Of a stretch of DNA of 64,000 nt, positions 47,401-61,600 are shown one piece after another (positions within the stretch are counted from its first letter, which is position 1; every line of letters begins with the position of its first letter). The position numbers and the translations under genes are program-made. The notes beneath the pieces are model-generated. The model was not told where the DNA came from. It saw only the letters and a program-made list of their open reading frames with translations, and ran no database searches. Source of the DNA: Hyalella azteca. Lineage: Eukaryota > Arthropoda > Malacostraca > Amphipoda > Hyalellidae. Location: NCBI RefSeq assembly GCF_000764305.2, contig NW_025946489.1:248001-312000 (forward strand), given 5' to 3'.

Positions 47401-48977
47401 TAAACTGGTAATCATACCTTGAATACTTTTATAAACCCGCAAACATTCACTATATTATATTTTAACCTGGATATAATACTATTTCTACTAATACTATCTC
47501 CTAATCATTTATTTGTCAAATTATATATTAAAATGGTGATAACACCATATCTAATGACAAACTCCTGATTTCAGTTGTTTAAGTTTTACAATTAAATATG
47601 AGCAAATTTTCCGAAAAGATAAGTTAAGAAACGTTTCAGTTGAGTTAAGTCATCTATCTTCTGTTTAAACAACGTAATTTTTTTATTTATGAGTGATAGA
47701 TAATTGAAGATGATTTATATAGAATAATTCTGATAGGGTTGCTTCATCATGTTATTATATTAAAATTATGGTTCTATTATCCTTAGATTTATTATGAATG
47801 GCACTGTGGTATAAATTTCACTAGAAATTCAAGGTTAAATTCACTAGTTTAAGGTTAATCATCAACATGCAATGCACCAAAGGCAGTCGAAGAAATCGAC
47901 TGTTAAGATATCTCTTTAAAATAAGGTCAACTCTTCACTCTTTATTTGATGGCGTGTGACGATGAGTCTTCAATATTGAACCTTGCAACGAGTAAGCCGT
48001 GGACTTGCATTCCAACTACACGCTTTATATTGCAACAATTTCAGCATAGTATTATAGCAAAACATTTATGCTCTCTGGACTTTCCCTGCAGCGGATTAGT
48101 TTCAATTTAAAAAAACTCGAATGTGTGGGCTTAAAATATTGTTTTTCTTCTCAGTACGATCAACTATAGACATTTTTTGTACACGCGTTTTCAAAGCCTT
48201 ACAGAAAAATTCCTTTATTACAAAAGCATTTAATTATGTACCTCAATTCCCTGTATATCTATAGAAATAATTTGCAAGGTTCACTAACTTCCATAATTCT
48301 AAAGCGCATGCCAAATATTTGCATTTATTAAGACAGTCTGAAGCAAACATTGCACCCAGGGAACAATGTGTTCAAAAACTGAAAGGTACATCAAACCTGG
48401 GCTTTGTTTACAACCGAAGATCGATCACTTGTTGGCAGGTGGGTGGGAAAATCCATCGATGTTCTCGTAGTTTAGTTTCGTCTTGAATAAGTCTATCTAT
48501 TCGAGTGGTTTGCCTTGAACAGTTGGACGATCGGAACCATTCTTTCATCGACCCTCAACACCACAATGGAGTCACAATTCGCATGATTTTAAGAGATTCC
48601 TGATGGTGCAAAGAATGGTTGTGGCACGGCAGGAACGTATACTCTGAGATACGTTCGCGTTAACACGCGATTGCGTCCTAATAAAAAGGAAGAGCTGTGC
48701 GCTCGCCACGACACTGGCGTGTTTTGTGTGTAAAAATCGTCAAAAGTTTTGCGCTAATTTGTTTATTTATTCTTAAATCTTCCGCATGCACGGAGCATCA
48801 CAAACGCTCCACTCAAGAGGTATTTACACCTCCCGCCGGTATGATCGTTGCGCTTCACTGGAGTGAGGGATGATATTTTATTCGCGTTGAGAATTAGATA
48901 AAAGATCGCAGGGATGCGTAAGCTCCCCGTTGGGGCTGGGGTGCCCTAGAACTCCCACCTCTCTGCTCTGGCCGGGG
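47401..48977. other. Intergenic, no supported gene
   Basis: AT-rich non-coding sequence, turning GC-richer from about 48600. No conserved open frame or RNA gene is visible. Confidence 0.4.
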
Positions 48978-49750
48978 GGTGTCGGTTGAGTACGCCCGGT
49001 GGGTGTCGGTTGAGTACACCAGGTGGGTGTCGGTTGAGTGCACCCGGTGGGTGTCGGTTGAGTGCACCCAGTGGGTGTCGGTTGAGTACACCCGGTGGGT
49101 ATCGGTTGAGTACACCCGGTGGTTATCGGTTGAGTACACCCGGTGGTGGAGGTTGAGTGCACCCGGTGGGTATCTGTTGAGTACACCCGGTGGTGGCGGT
49201 TGAGTACACCCGGTGGTGGCGGTTGAGTACACCCGGTTAGTATCTGTTGAGTACACCCGGTGGGTGTCGGTTGAGTACACCCGGTGGTGGCGGTTGAGTA
49301 CACCCGGTGGTGGCGGTTGAGTACACCCGGTGGTGGCGGTTGAGTACACCCGGTGGTGGCGGTTGAGTACACCCGGTGGGTGCCGGTTGAGTACACCCGG
49401 TTGGTATCTGTTGAGTACCTGTCTCTTATACACATCTAGATGTGTATAAGAGACAGTATCTGTTGAGTACACCCGGTGGGTGGCGGTTGAGTACACCCGG
49501 TGGGTAGCGGTTGAGTACACCCGGTGGGTGTCGGTTGAGTACACCCGGTGGGTGTCGGTTGAGTACACCCGGTGGGTGTCGGTTGAGTACACCCGGTGGG
49601 TGGCGGTTGAGTACACCCGGTGGGTGGCGGTTGAGTACACCCGGTGGGTGGCGGTTGAGTACACCCGGTGGGTAGCGGTTGAGTACACCCGGTGAGTGTC
49701 GGTTGAGTACACCCGGTAGATATCGGTTGAGTACACCCGGTGAGTACACA
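48978..49750. repeat. Minisatellite, 22-24 bp unit (GGTTGAGTACACCCGGTGGG then TGTC)
   Basis: Over 30 copies with GGTGGTGGC, GGGTGTC, GGGTGGC and GGTATCT variants. A sequencing adapter pair at 49419-49456 interrupts the array, so its length is not reliable. Open frames in both directions (up to 289 codons) are repeat and adapter translations. Confidence 0.95.
49419..49456. other. Nextera mate-pair junction adapter left in the assembly
   Basis: CTGTCTCTTATACACATCT is followed at once by its exact reverse complement AGATGTGTATAAGAGACAG. This 38-base palindrome is the Tn5 mosaic end joined head to head, as in Nextera mate-pair circularisation junctions. Its translation gives the tell-tale MCIRDR and YTHLDVYKRQ peptides. 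Confidence 0.97.
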
Positions 49751-50147
49751 TGTTACAGAGCAAGATTATTTATGCATGTTGAATATGACTAATATTTGTT
49801 TGAGTTTCATTGGTTAATACATGGAGAGTTTATTTCATATATTATGAAAATTTGTTCGTTTGGTTTAGCCCGAAGAGCTACGAGTAGTTCTATCATATTA
49901 TACTTTGGATTTTGTATGTGTATTCTTCCATAGATTTTATTTATAACTTTTTGGCGTCAGAATAATTTGACTAAGTCACTATTTTTTTTATCTGCTGCTC
50001 TAGTATGCTGATCTATTTCAATGCGTAATCAAATTTTGAATAAAACCACCCAAAAATTCTAAATTATGGAAGTAATTGTGTAAGTGTAATAGACGTATTA
50101 TAGTTATTGTAGGAGCAAACCACTCGTTATTGGCATCAAATGTTTTA

Positions 50148-50335
50148 CCCTTATAAGTAGAGGTTTTACTCTACATAAGATGATTTTTTACCTAAAAACA
50201 AGAAGGTTTAACCTAAATTAAATAAGTTGAGGTTTTACCCTAAAAAAGAAGATGTTTTACCCTAAATAACAGGAGGTCTTAACCTAAATAAGAAGATGTT
50301 TTACCCTAAATAAGAAGAGGCTACGACAAAAGCGA
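50148..50335. repeat. Tandem repeat, about 22 bp (TTTTACCCTAAATAAGAAGA)
   Basis: About seven imperfect copies of a unit with TTTTACCCTAAATAAGAAGA, with AACCTAAAT and ACTCTACAT variants. Non-coding. Confidence 0.75.
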
Positions 50336-50784
50336 TCAGACAAACCCAGCAAGTCTTTTGACATTCGAGGGTCCATAAATTTCAGGGCGCAGCGTGCTGC
50401 TGAGAAACTCATTCATATATGTTGATTCTTTTTTTAAAACCAACACTGGAGAGTTTTACCAAATTTCCATGCTCCGATGAACGCATTTGGAAAAACCCAT
50501 CCGCGGCGAAACAGAATTCGACGCGCTCGACTCACAAATTTGTACTCGTTTACTTCGAGGCATTTCAAATCGTAAATTGATTGCTAGAATTTCCATAGAC
50601 CTGGCTATGGTCTTTTTCCATAGACCTTGCTACGGTCTTTTTTGGTGACCAAATTACGATTATTTGACGAAAAAATTTTAATTTAGTTCATTCACAACAA
50701 CAATTTGATCTTAGTCCCCAACCAACAAATAAGTGAAATGGACAGCAATTAAAAGGTAAAACTATGGCGAGATGAAATTTTAAA

Positions 50785-51005
50785 CTTTTTCTTATTGATA
50801 TTGATAGCTTATGGATGTTGATATTTTATTTATATTGATAGCTTATTGATATTGATAGTTTATTGATATTGATAGCGTATGATATTGAAAGCTTATTGAT
50901 GTTGATAGCTTATTGATATTGATAGCTTATTGATATTGATAGCTTATTGATGTTGATAGCTTATTGGTATTAATATCTTATTGAAATTGAAAGCTTATTG
51001 ATAAT
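50785..51005. repeat. Tandem repeat, 18 bp (GATAGCTTATTGATATTG then A)
   Basis: About 12 imperfect copies of ATTGATATTGATAGCTTA with GATGTTGA variants. Non-coding. Confidence 0.85.
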
Positions 51006-52408
51006 TTTAGTCGAATTTAAAAAAAATTATTTGAGTTGTTTTTTGACATAATTTTTTGCCATCATAAGTTAACCTTCCAAAATTAATCACATAAATGAAG
51101 AATATATCCCTTTTCAAAACTTGAACGTAGAGTACTTGAATTAAAAAGTTATCGTATATCCAAAAACATTCATCCCTGCATAAAGTGTTAGCATTTATTT
51201 ATGACTTTTCAATCCAGCGTACTGTATTTTAGGCTTGTGTGTATTTCAAAATTCTTTAATAAATTTACATAAGTCAATGAAATAAATTCTGGCTTTACAG
51301 TACATTGTATGTTGCGTAGCAAATTAAATCCAAGTCGGTCATTCGATTTATTAAACCTATTTTATCCGAAAAGCATAATGTCTCGTATATTCATGTATAC
51401 AGTATACGCTATATATAGATTGTTATTTTGTATCATGTTCACACATAAAGTCTCAGCCTGGCATTTGTTGTATTGGCTTCAGCCTCTAATTTTGTGTCCT
51501 GTATTAGTGTTCGCTTCAGAATTGCGTGTAGCGGTACTTTTTCATGAACATTTCAGCCTCTTCTCCATATATATTTTTAATTAACTAGCGCATGCATAGT
51601 TATTTATTAGGTTTTATGGATTATAAAGCATTCAAAAGGTTTTATATTTTGCTCGATGGAAATCTACCGGTAATTCTTACCTTAAAAAATTTAGAGTTTA
51701 CAATTTAAATCAATTATACAATAATGAAATATGCTGTCCACATTGATTGAAAATAACCTATTTTTCTCATGTCATCATAAACAGTTTAAAATGTCCTTCC
51801 TCCGTTTATTTGTGCTAACACTCAATTAACTTAATTAACTACTGTGATGAAGAGCAGAGGCTCCTATTTTTTATATTAATTGATTTTTCAGTGAGTTAAT
51901 GTAATCTGATTAGTAGTATTAATGTAAATATTAAGCGTATTTCTCACGTTGCTTGAACTTTCTCTATTTATGTATAGTTATGCTTACGTATCTTAATAAG
52001 ATAATTAAGATAAGATTAATATTATAGGTTAATTAATTAGGACATTCGTACTAATTTTTTCTTCTTCCGTATTATCCAATCGATCATACCAAGAGTAACA
52101 AAAATGCATCGCCGTTAATTTCACCAATCTTAATGCAATGAAATAATTTATACTGACGAAAGAATTAAAATCATTGGAATATGAGAAAAATTTACGGACA
52201 AATCTCGCATGGGTTGAAGTGCAGTTATTTTGAAAAATCTGAGGTTGACATAAACGCAACCTCGTTATTTAAGAAGGCTAGGATTGAAAACGAGTGCAAA
52301 GAGCGCTCTATTAATTATGACCAGGGTCAGTTGCTTTCATTTCTGAACCAGGAATTAATTAGTTTAACGGCTTTTTAAAATAATCAATCAGAACAATCAA
52401 TCAGCACC
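51006..52408. other. Intergenic, no supported gene
   Basis: Very AT-rich, with several TTAATTAA-type words at 51825-52035. Short open frames (51309-51584, 52029-52259) show no domain. Confidence 0.4.
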
Positions 52409-52443
52409 TTTTTTTCCATAAATGAGAAAATGCGCTAAAAACA
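52409..52443. mobile_element. Isolated end of the CTCACTGCAGTGAG MITE family
   Basis: TTTTTTTCCATAAATGAGAA then AATGCGCTAAAAA is the terminal segment, in inverse orientation, seen at the edges of the copies at 46916 and 58398. The rest of the element is missing. Confidence 0.6.
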
Positions 52444-55400
52444 TTTAATCGCTTTCTCAGTGACAAAAGTTTCACAGTGTTTAAGACGGCTGATCACCGT
52501 AGCCAACAATCAATAAAATATACAAACATTAATTTGTTTATTTAAGTTGTTTTCTTCTGTGTTTGAAGTCTGGCATCGTAAATATATAGGGGCTGTTTAG
52601 AGGCTTGTATTAATGATAAAAATCGGTTCTTGATATAACCAGAGCCTAAAATTTTTGTTTTAGTTGTGGAATCATAAGGAATTGCGAAATTTAGGAATGA
52701 ATTCATTAATATCAAATCTCATTCAGAGATCGAAAATTTTTCCACTTTTTTCAAATCTTCAATTAAATGCTTCAGCTTTATTGTTGGTTTTAATTATTGA
52801 GCATTCATTAACTGATGATACGTTCAATCATAATTGAATGAAATTTAATTAGACAATATTTTTCGAGTTCGAGGATTAGTATGAAAAAAGCAAAAATTAT
52901 CTGATAAAAGGATTATCAAATCTCAGGAATTATCTAACACAAGTTTTTCGAGGTCTAACCCGCTATTGGTAAACATTTCTCCCCAGGGTTGAGTTACACC
53001 GCGTTTTTGCTTCAACTCAAACCTCGAAGACATGAAACACTTCATAAAACTATATACCATCTGCCAAGCACGCGTCGCAGCTGCGTCTTCGCCCCTGGAT
53101 CAACAGTTCGTCTATTTAGACGCACTCTTTCCTCCATGAAAGGCTGGGTCCTGTTTTTATAAATACACTTTATATCTGATGCACCTAATGCGGAGGTGTG
53201 CCAATTTTCCTTCGATCAAACCTGAGCATTTATCTGACAAAATCTCACATACGAGTATATTTGACGAGCATACCTACCTATACATTTGACAAACATTTCA
53301 TCTGAAAATAAAAGCAATCTCAAAAGAAGTTTCTGCTTATCTATCAAGAGGCACACGTCCACTCTCTCCTAAATATGCTTTATGCAGAAATAAATTTTTA
53401 TTACGACGCATGGAGTTTTAATAACTATCTTTAAATTAAAATTATCCTTTTAGAACACGCTCGTTTTATCGTTTTAATGGATTCATTACAACGATACTTA
53501 CTGTATATGCCATTTCTACCAAATTAAACCGTCATATATAAAAATTTAGCGTTGAAGTCGAACCACGTTACACGTCCTGCGCTCACGAGAGTTGCATTAC
53601 ACGGCAAGTCTTTGGTACAATTATAACACGGACCTGGGTCTTCTATTGTAGCCTGAAGGTTGGGACCGCTATAGAGTTCTCATCCTAGAACTTCCTCTCC
53701 TCATACAAGAGAAACTTCGTTGTCACTGAAGCCAACACGCCCCTTCACTTCCTAGTCTTTGATCCACTCAGATGGATGAGTGGCTGCCGCCTGCAAGGGC
53801 GTTTTCTTACATGCAAAAGTTTTGGTGCAGAGTTTTTGAACGATCGTGAATGATGTTGGTGAGTGTAATCCTTTAAAACGTTTTTTATAAACATGAGCTC
53901 GAATTTCGCGCATCGTTTACGGTTATCTGATCGATAACCTTTTACGATTTATTCAGTGAACTTTTGGCGTTGAATTTGAAGCAAGATAATAGAGATAAGA
54001 TTTAAAATTTTGATATTCGTTAATATAATTAAACGAATCACCAGTGAGTATTTGTTAAGAAGTACTGAATACGAAACACGAGAAGTGAAAATTTCGTTCT
54101 TCAATTAATGACCCCATGGAAGAAATATTTCTAAATTTGTTCATTGAGTAAGATTTCGTGAGCGTTAACCATCAGACTATAATTAGCAGGAAGAAATGCC
54201 CCATGGTTTTTTTTCTGAAATGCGTATTTTCATTGAGTAGTATTAATAAAAATTGCTAAATACAGATTTGATTGAAAATTAAGTGGGGATATAAAATTTT
54301 CAGCGTTGATCAATTTATACATGTCTTCTTGAGAATTCTTGAGTCGGTAAACATAATTCACTCCTCGTGGTGCTCAGAGTTCTTCCGCATTTTTGACTGT
54401 TTAAAAAGAACTGAGAAAATGCATGAAGTAATATCAAACCATTGATAGAAAAATGTACTAAACCGCTATGTGGTCTACATACAGGACAGTGTACAGTGTA
54501 TGGGTATGTCGGTAAGTATGGGAATCATATTGTATACATCATGTAACCGAATCCGATCCCATATTCGGCTACTTTCATTCATTGTTCAAGAGAACCAAAG
54601 TTGGAGACCCTGCATGCAGGCTGCCTGCTATTTTATTCAGGATAGAAAAAAATCCCATGGATCCAAGCTCGATGAAGATGATATCTTCAATTGTATCTCA
54701 CGTGTGGGATGCGTTCGAAGCGCAGTTAATGATAGGTCTTGGCAAAACTAATGATAGGTTATGCTGCACAGCTTTATGTGACGATGATAGGGTTAAGTAT
54801 TGAGTCTCTTGTCCATAGTGGGGTTGGAATTGCTTCTGAAATCATAGTTAAAATGTCTGGGAAACTTTACGAAGCTAAAGAGATATGATCTGAGGAAGAT
54901 AAGAGCGCTTTCATGCGGCGGAAGTCGCGTTGTGTGCTCTGCAATACATAACAATTCAAATGAGCGAAGTATTACAGTTTTTCTACAGTTGTGTGAAGGC
55001 AAATGAAAGCGATTAGAAAACAAATATTTGGAGTCACTCGTACAACATACATTTAAAAGTTATAGGTTTATTGCATTTGAGTGTTAAATTCCGAAGCGTG
55101 GTTCATAAATTAAAATTCATAGTAATATATGTTCTTTATTATGCGTTCGGTTCGCTAATTTTCCTCGAAATTAAAAACTCCTACTCCCATGAATATGACA
55201 TTTTTCATGTCTTTTTTCGAGAGATAAGTTTAAGAGCTATTAGATGTGAAAGGCTGTAAACATTTACAAACCGCCACTGGAATCACTGACATTTCATATT
55301 TGATAATGAAACGTTAGATTTAGAAATGGCAAAATCTTTGATATTTTGATCTTTTCTGCCATGCTCATAATAAGGAAACTTATATCGATGGCACTCAGCG

Positions 55401-58023
55401 CCCATCCGTCACGTTGCAATATACGTACATTTTCCAGTGTCCTCAATCAAAATAAAAATGTAAACCAAGCGTTTGTTTTTTTTGGCTAATTCAAATTTAA
55501 AATAGTCTGCTGGTTTTTTCCAAAATGATTGCTCATGAGCACAAATAAAAAGTTGATAACTAAAAAAGAAACATCCAAAGTTACTGGGGTGATTTAAATT
55601 GACATTCCGTTAACTTGTGAAGTGGATTGAATGGCAGACAAACAAGGCAAGGTTGGGAGTGTGCCTTGCCTCCATAAAGTTAAAGGCACACAAGGCAAGT
55701 CGCTCGAGGCAATGCAATTAGCTACTGCTGCACAAAGACTGTCTTTGTCAAGTCTTTGTAACAGGCGTGGGAAGTCTTAACGGAACTTCGCTTGATTGTC
55801 ACCTCAAAAATTGCCATGTCAGCCGATAATTGGATGTAGCTTTTAAAGCCACCGTTTTTTATCATATTATTTTTATTTCAAATCAAGTGGCTCGCTTCAA
55901 GTTTGCCTTTTAATATCAGAAAGATTGCTACTCCGAAATTAAATAAAAATAATAAGTTCCGTAAGAAATTAATGAAAATAAATTAAACAAAGGTCACTCA
56001 AAAAATGGTCACATTAAATTCATTATAAAATTCGTCTATCCTTTTGCGATCATGTCGAGAATTTTTATTACCCCGACAAAGTTTATGAGTGAAGCAAAGA
56101 CTTACTCAATTCTTCTCCGAATTTCCGGTACCCTACAGAGGGCGCTTATAGCAGAGCTCGGAGTGAAGGTGAACTACAGAGAAGGTACATCCGAGGTCAG
56201 TAATGGCAGCGAGCGGTAATGTACCAGGACTTTTATGGTAATATATGGACAATTGCATCAACATAGATATTTGGACATTGTATGCGCATTTGCGTGCGTG
56301 ATAGCAACCGCGCATGTTACAATATCTGTCAGCAGCGGGGGGTGCAGTGCGTGCTTCATCGGCGCGACGCTGAGCTTGGGTAGGAGAGACGAACGAATGA
56401 TTCTTTGGGATATAGTTTTGGATCAAGTAGACTGTGCCAGGATTATATTTTGGACTAAGTAGTAAGCGTGGTAATTTCATGCTTAAGAAATTAGGTAATA
56501 AGTAATAAATAGAGATGATGTGATAAAAAAGAAATAACAAAACGCCACATCTCATCATTTTGATATTGTATGCAATTGCCGCAAAAGTTAAGGCCGGCCA
56601 GAACATGAAAGAAAACTAACCATTCCAAAAAAATTTCAAATTTGAATAAGAGAAAAAATTAGTCATTGAAAGACAGCTAATAATTTGCTTCTAATTTTCA
56701 AAAGATCAGAAGGCCTGGCATTGCTAGATGTCTTCTTTGGATAAATCACCTGTGATCGTCGGAACTTCAATGGCGGGACAAATTGGCGAGATTCAAATCA
56801 GATCTGAATTGTTCGCTCATTATATTGAGAAGAAATAGCTGCTGTTTATTATGCTCTCTTTAGCATTATTACGTTTTTTAACGTTCACGACGTTGTTGAA
56901 GATGGGGATGGCAGGAACCGAGAGGAATTTTTTCCAATTAATCCCTAAAACTTACGATCTTTGTTCACGTATTCATGTTGGTGCGTGGTAAAATCGTGCA
57001 GTCTTATGTATTATAACTCAATTACGAAAATATGCTAGATTTTTTCCAGTGCATGACTCTGTTCGCTAAAACGATGGTAAAAATCTATTTTACATAATAT
57101 TGTGTATTAATTTAGATGTTATTGAAAGAAAGTAAAACTTGCTTATTATTTGACAATCTCGACACAATATATATGACACCGATAATTTCAATAACTCTCA
57201 TTCAAATTTATTCAGCGAAAGGGTTAACTATTTCCCAACCCTAAGTCCTCTCGTATCGTCTCAACTCCCCCAGCCTCGACCGAAACAGAAACAAAATGTC
57301 CCGCGCTTTGGTATCAATAAATTGCAATTAGTCCAAGACATAAGCTGTCACCCTCCTCATAATTACTTCATCCATCAGACCAGACCTCGAGACCGCCAGC
57401 CAATGAGAGACCAGCTCTCTCTGGCCAATCACATGCCGCCCTCATAACGTCGTTCCAGATAATTCCTCGGAGTTGTTAACAAGAGTGTGGATGAACAGCT
57501 TTGTTTACCAACCATAAATAATTAAATAAGTTGAATAAAAAATTTTGATTGTATGTAATTTATGATTTGTGTGCGTAGTTATAAAAGAGTATTATGTACT
57601 ATTTAGAGGGAGGATGGAATTTAATGATATCGGAAGGGAGCAATAGATTTCAAATGCTAACAAACAGTAACCTATTTTTCAATGAGTTATTACCGGTTTT
57701 TATTTGAACGAGTCATATTTTCCGTAATCTCGATGTATAAAAATTTTTCTAAATTCTCAATAAATCTGCAATAAAAACTTCAAATTTTTTGCAATAAAAG
57801 AGCTAACAACCCCATAGTATAATTGTTATTAAACATAGTCCTTTTAAATAAATCTATTGAATATTGTGAAGTTCGATTCCGGGTTTACTTTGGGAATACG
57901 TTCGTCAGTATGAACAAAGCAATTATCAATTCAAAAACAATAAAAAATATCAAATTTTCTCTATGGTTTAAGTTAATTGCTCTGCATACAAAAACATACA
58001 CTCATTATGTGCAAAGGCTATAA
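52444..58023. other. Intergenic, no supported gene
   Basis: AT-rich sequence without recognisable genes. Open frames of 60-160 codons (for example 54470-54751 on +, 56133-56606 on -) overlap each other on both strands and show no domain. I see nothing I can support here. Confidence 0.4.
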
Positions 58024-58116
58024 ATATTCATCAACTGACCATATAACAATCATCAACTGACAATACAATATTCATAAACTGACCATACAATATTCATCAA
58101 CTGACCATACAATATT
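58024..58116. repeat. Tandem repeat, about 22 bp (ATTCATCAACTGACCATACA)
   Basis: Four to five copies of ATATTCATCAACTGACCATA then CA, with one ATCATCAACTGACAATAC variant. Confidence 0.8.
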
Positions 58117-58397
58117 CATCACGACCAAGATAAGGCGTCCTGATAAGAATTACTATCCTCACATCCAAGATGGCAGGGGTGATGGAGCGAGGTCATCAGA
58201 GATAACGATGTCGTCCGTCTCCCCTCATCCAGTATCGGGGAAACGACATCTTCTTATCCTATAAAATGGAGCTGAGGGAAGCATGAACACATTACGGTTG
58301 TTATCTGAATGGCACAGAATATTTTCTTGCGTCAGTCGTATCATCTCAAATACTCAGAGTATTTGTGTGGAATTCCATACTAAAAGTTAATTAAAAC

Positions 58398-58695
58398 CTT
58401 TTTAGCACATTTTCTTATCTATGGAAAAAATATAACTCCGTACTCACTGCAGTGAGTGACAGAGAGCGCATTTTCTCGTCGATGAAAACGTGAAGTCACG
58501 GACGGACAGACAAACAGACGGACAGAAGGACAGACGGACAGACGGACGGACGGACATGGCGAGCACAATAGTGCATTTTTCCCATAAATGAGGAAATGCG
58601 CTAAAAAGCGTTATTGTGCTTCACGTCACGGACGGACGAAAAAATGCGCTCTCTGTCACTCACTGCAGTGAGTACTGATCTAATTTTTTTTCTCA
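58398..58695. mobile_element. MITE copy 3, CTCACTGCAGTGAG family, rearranged
   Basis: A full inverted copy (58398-58609) with GGACGGACAGACAAACAGAC tract ends in AATGCGCTAAAAA and is followed by a second partial copy in the other orientation (58608-58695) ending CTCACTGCAGTGAGTACTGA. Two joined copies, or one copy inserted in another, would explain this. Confidence 0.7.
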
Positions 58696-61600
58696 TTTGT
58701 CTGTTCTTCAATGTTTATTTGTGCAAAAAGTGAGTTTCATTTAATCTATTCCACAATGAAACGGATATATATGTGTTGCTTGTATATGTGTTTTAAAGTC
58801 AAGTTGATCGAATCATTACTGATTTAAGGGTCTATTCGAATACGAACTTCATCCGCAGCCAATGCTAGATCCTACTTCAGATACAGACCTGAGGACGGTC
58901 CTTGCATTGGCTCCTTTCCTCTGCCCATTGAACGTAAACATTGAGGGCTTATCCCGTAAAAATGCATTAGTTAGATAAGCAGTGAAGCGTTCTATTTCTT
59001 GTATTAAGTCAGAGCGAACAAAAGCTGCTTAGGTCGCCGCAAGAGAAGCTGTCACCCGATGCGCCGTCCGCTGGTACCGGCGCAGGGCCATCATTGTTTC
59101 CTAGCACACAAATCAGACACTATCAGCCGGTGTAGGTGTTCAAGCTGATGTACGACCAAGGAGATGAGAACCCACTGGGATCTCGAAGACACGAGACAAG
59201 AGCGTCCCTAATACCGCATTCTAATATCCCGTCTATCAGCATTCCTTCGGCCGCGGCGCATCGTAAAGTGGACGTTAGAAGTGGTCACCAGACACGATTA
59301 CGATTAAGACGGTATATGTCGGCTAAAAAAAACATGATCACCGTCCATCAACAACGAAGAAATGGACATATATGGCCTTATGAAGGTGGCTGTGATGATT
59401 TGGTGATTTCATAGTCGGTTTGACTTAATTCGGGAATCGTCTTGTGCTGTACGTGTATGCATAGAATACACGAAAACTATATCCGAAGAGAAAACATTTC
59501 AAAAGAATAATAATAATATTGCTACATGGTTTTGCCAATATATAACGAGAACTTTTGAGTGTTTTCATGATGCTGCAATTGTTATATCAAGATTCTTGAT
59601 TGTTTTGCTGTTTTAATGCACTCGAATTTACTTTGCAACAGCGGGCAGGACGGTTTAACACAGAACAGTAAAACTTGATCAAATATGTATTGAAATTTAT
59701 TATTTAATGACAAAGTTTAAATTATGTATCGTGCAACTACAATGAAAATTCCCGTTCGCTATACCCATAATTGAGTATCATTATTCTTTAGTTTGCTTTA
59801 AGTTGAACTCGTGCTTGTGACATGCAACGCTATTTTTTACGAACCATGTCTATGGCTGCTAGACTGGAGACATAGGGTCAGAGATGGGAAGTTGAGATAA
59901 CTCTTCGAGTATCAATTAAAGCTGAATGGTCGCATTGTACTCCTATGATTGCTATTACCCAAAGTAGGCTCGCGACATCCTTTCCTAATGATATCGGCTG
60001 GGCAGATCTGCAGGCTGGTCTCATATATACCGAGCGCGGCAGGCCCAGCGACCGCTTCAAATGCCTTGTTCTTGCCATCATCCCTCGCGTTATCGGCGCT
60101 AAGCGTTCAAAACTCACTAGGATGCGACCATTTTTCGAAACTTTGACAGGATAATACGCATGTTTTTTAAGAATTTGTCGAGATCGTTGTTAAAGGAATT
60201 TTGTTAGTTAGCGTTGGGTTTATAGTCCATCAAACTTGATATATTGCAGGGGACGAACTGGGAACACAACTGAGATCGAAACTGTGTCTTTCAGTGATCT
60301 GATAACCCAGGGTGAATTATGCACGTGAACTCTAAGTGGTTTGTTCATACAATCCATAAATAACAATATTGATCACTAAGAATTTGTTCGTACGTTTGCC
60401 TTTTTGCTGATGGTTCTTCAATTCGTGAGTAGTTTTCCCGATTAGTATGGAAATAATCAGCTGAAATTCAAAAGGTGAATTAACTCCGTACTTGTTTTCA
60501 TCCTTAGAGTTTCTTCATACGCTTACAGAATAAAATTAATTTATTTAATTACCCTGTAACTCTTAGAAAAAAGTTGCTCGAATTTGGTCAACCATGAAAT
60601 GTTAGTAAATATTTTCTAAAACAATTTTAGCATCCTTAAGAAAAAAAAGCTTGTTTTTTCAGATAAATTCAAACGCTCGACTGTGATGTATTTGTCTTTA
60701 CGATGAACATCGGGCAGCCAGTTGTAGAAGGCTCGGCTGATACTCTAATATATTGTATAGGTATTTCCTGGTAATGTATTTCAAGGTTAGTCTAATACGT
60801 ACCATAATCAATCCCCTAGGATAGTGGTATTCTGCTGGACGTCCTTATAGTGTTTCAGCGTCTGGGATAGGATACGCCGGTTGTGGCAAGCGGAGCAAGG
60901 CAACGTGTCATATTTTATTAATAATTATAAGTAAACTTCATTCTTTAGGGCTGAATGTAAAAGTTTTGCAATGATTACAGTTTTTTAAACCATTGCAAGT
61001 GCAGTTTTAGATAACATTTACTATACAGCACTGGATCTTGTCCAACCCTCTGATGCTCACTAACGATTGCGCTGTATCACTAGCATTTCTAGTTGTAAAA
61101 GCCGCTGATTTGGCGGTTGACTTTACCACCCTTGAGGGTTGCAATGCACCTGGCACATTAATAGAAAGATCCCCTCTCGCGATACCGCCCCACGTGATAC
61201 CTCCCCACGCGAATGACTGCCGTACAAACTTATCTGATTGCACGTGCTACGAGGCAACGAGGGATGTCGGGAACCTGCCTTGAGAAAATCACGATGTGTC
61301 TTGTGCATGGATACGTGTACGGTGAATGTGTTACTCACCAGAACGTGTTACTACAAGGAAATAAAAATATCCACCAAGGTGAAAGGTTAGCTCCATCTTC
61401 TAGCGAGAGTGTAAATTGTTCGCAGCATAGACGAGGTTCAAACCCACGACTCGTCGCTCTCACATTTAACGAAATTTTGCTGGAAACTGTGACAAACAAA
61501 ATGCTTGTTCGGAAATTCTAGGCCCTGCATGGAATAGGCAAGGTAATTAATAAAACTAATGGAGACTCGTCTAATATTGTTTTTAGTTTATGTGTGATCA

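Noticed and set aside
48878..49763. Long open frames of up to 289 codons on the minus strand
   Set aside because: They are translations of the 22-24 base minisatellite and of the adapter, not genes.
56133..56606. 157-codon frame on - strand with hydrophobic start
   Set aside because: Overlaps an open frame on the other strand, composition like the surrounding sequence, no known family.
61430..61460. tRNA T-arm-like GGTTCAAACCC
   Set aside because: No acceptor, D or anticodon arm can be drawn around it.
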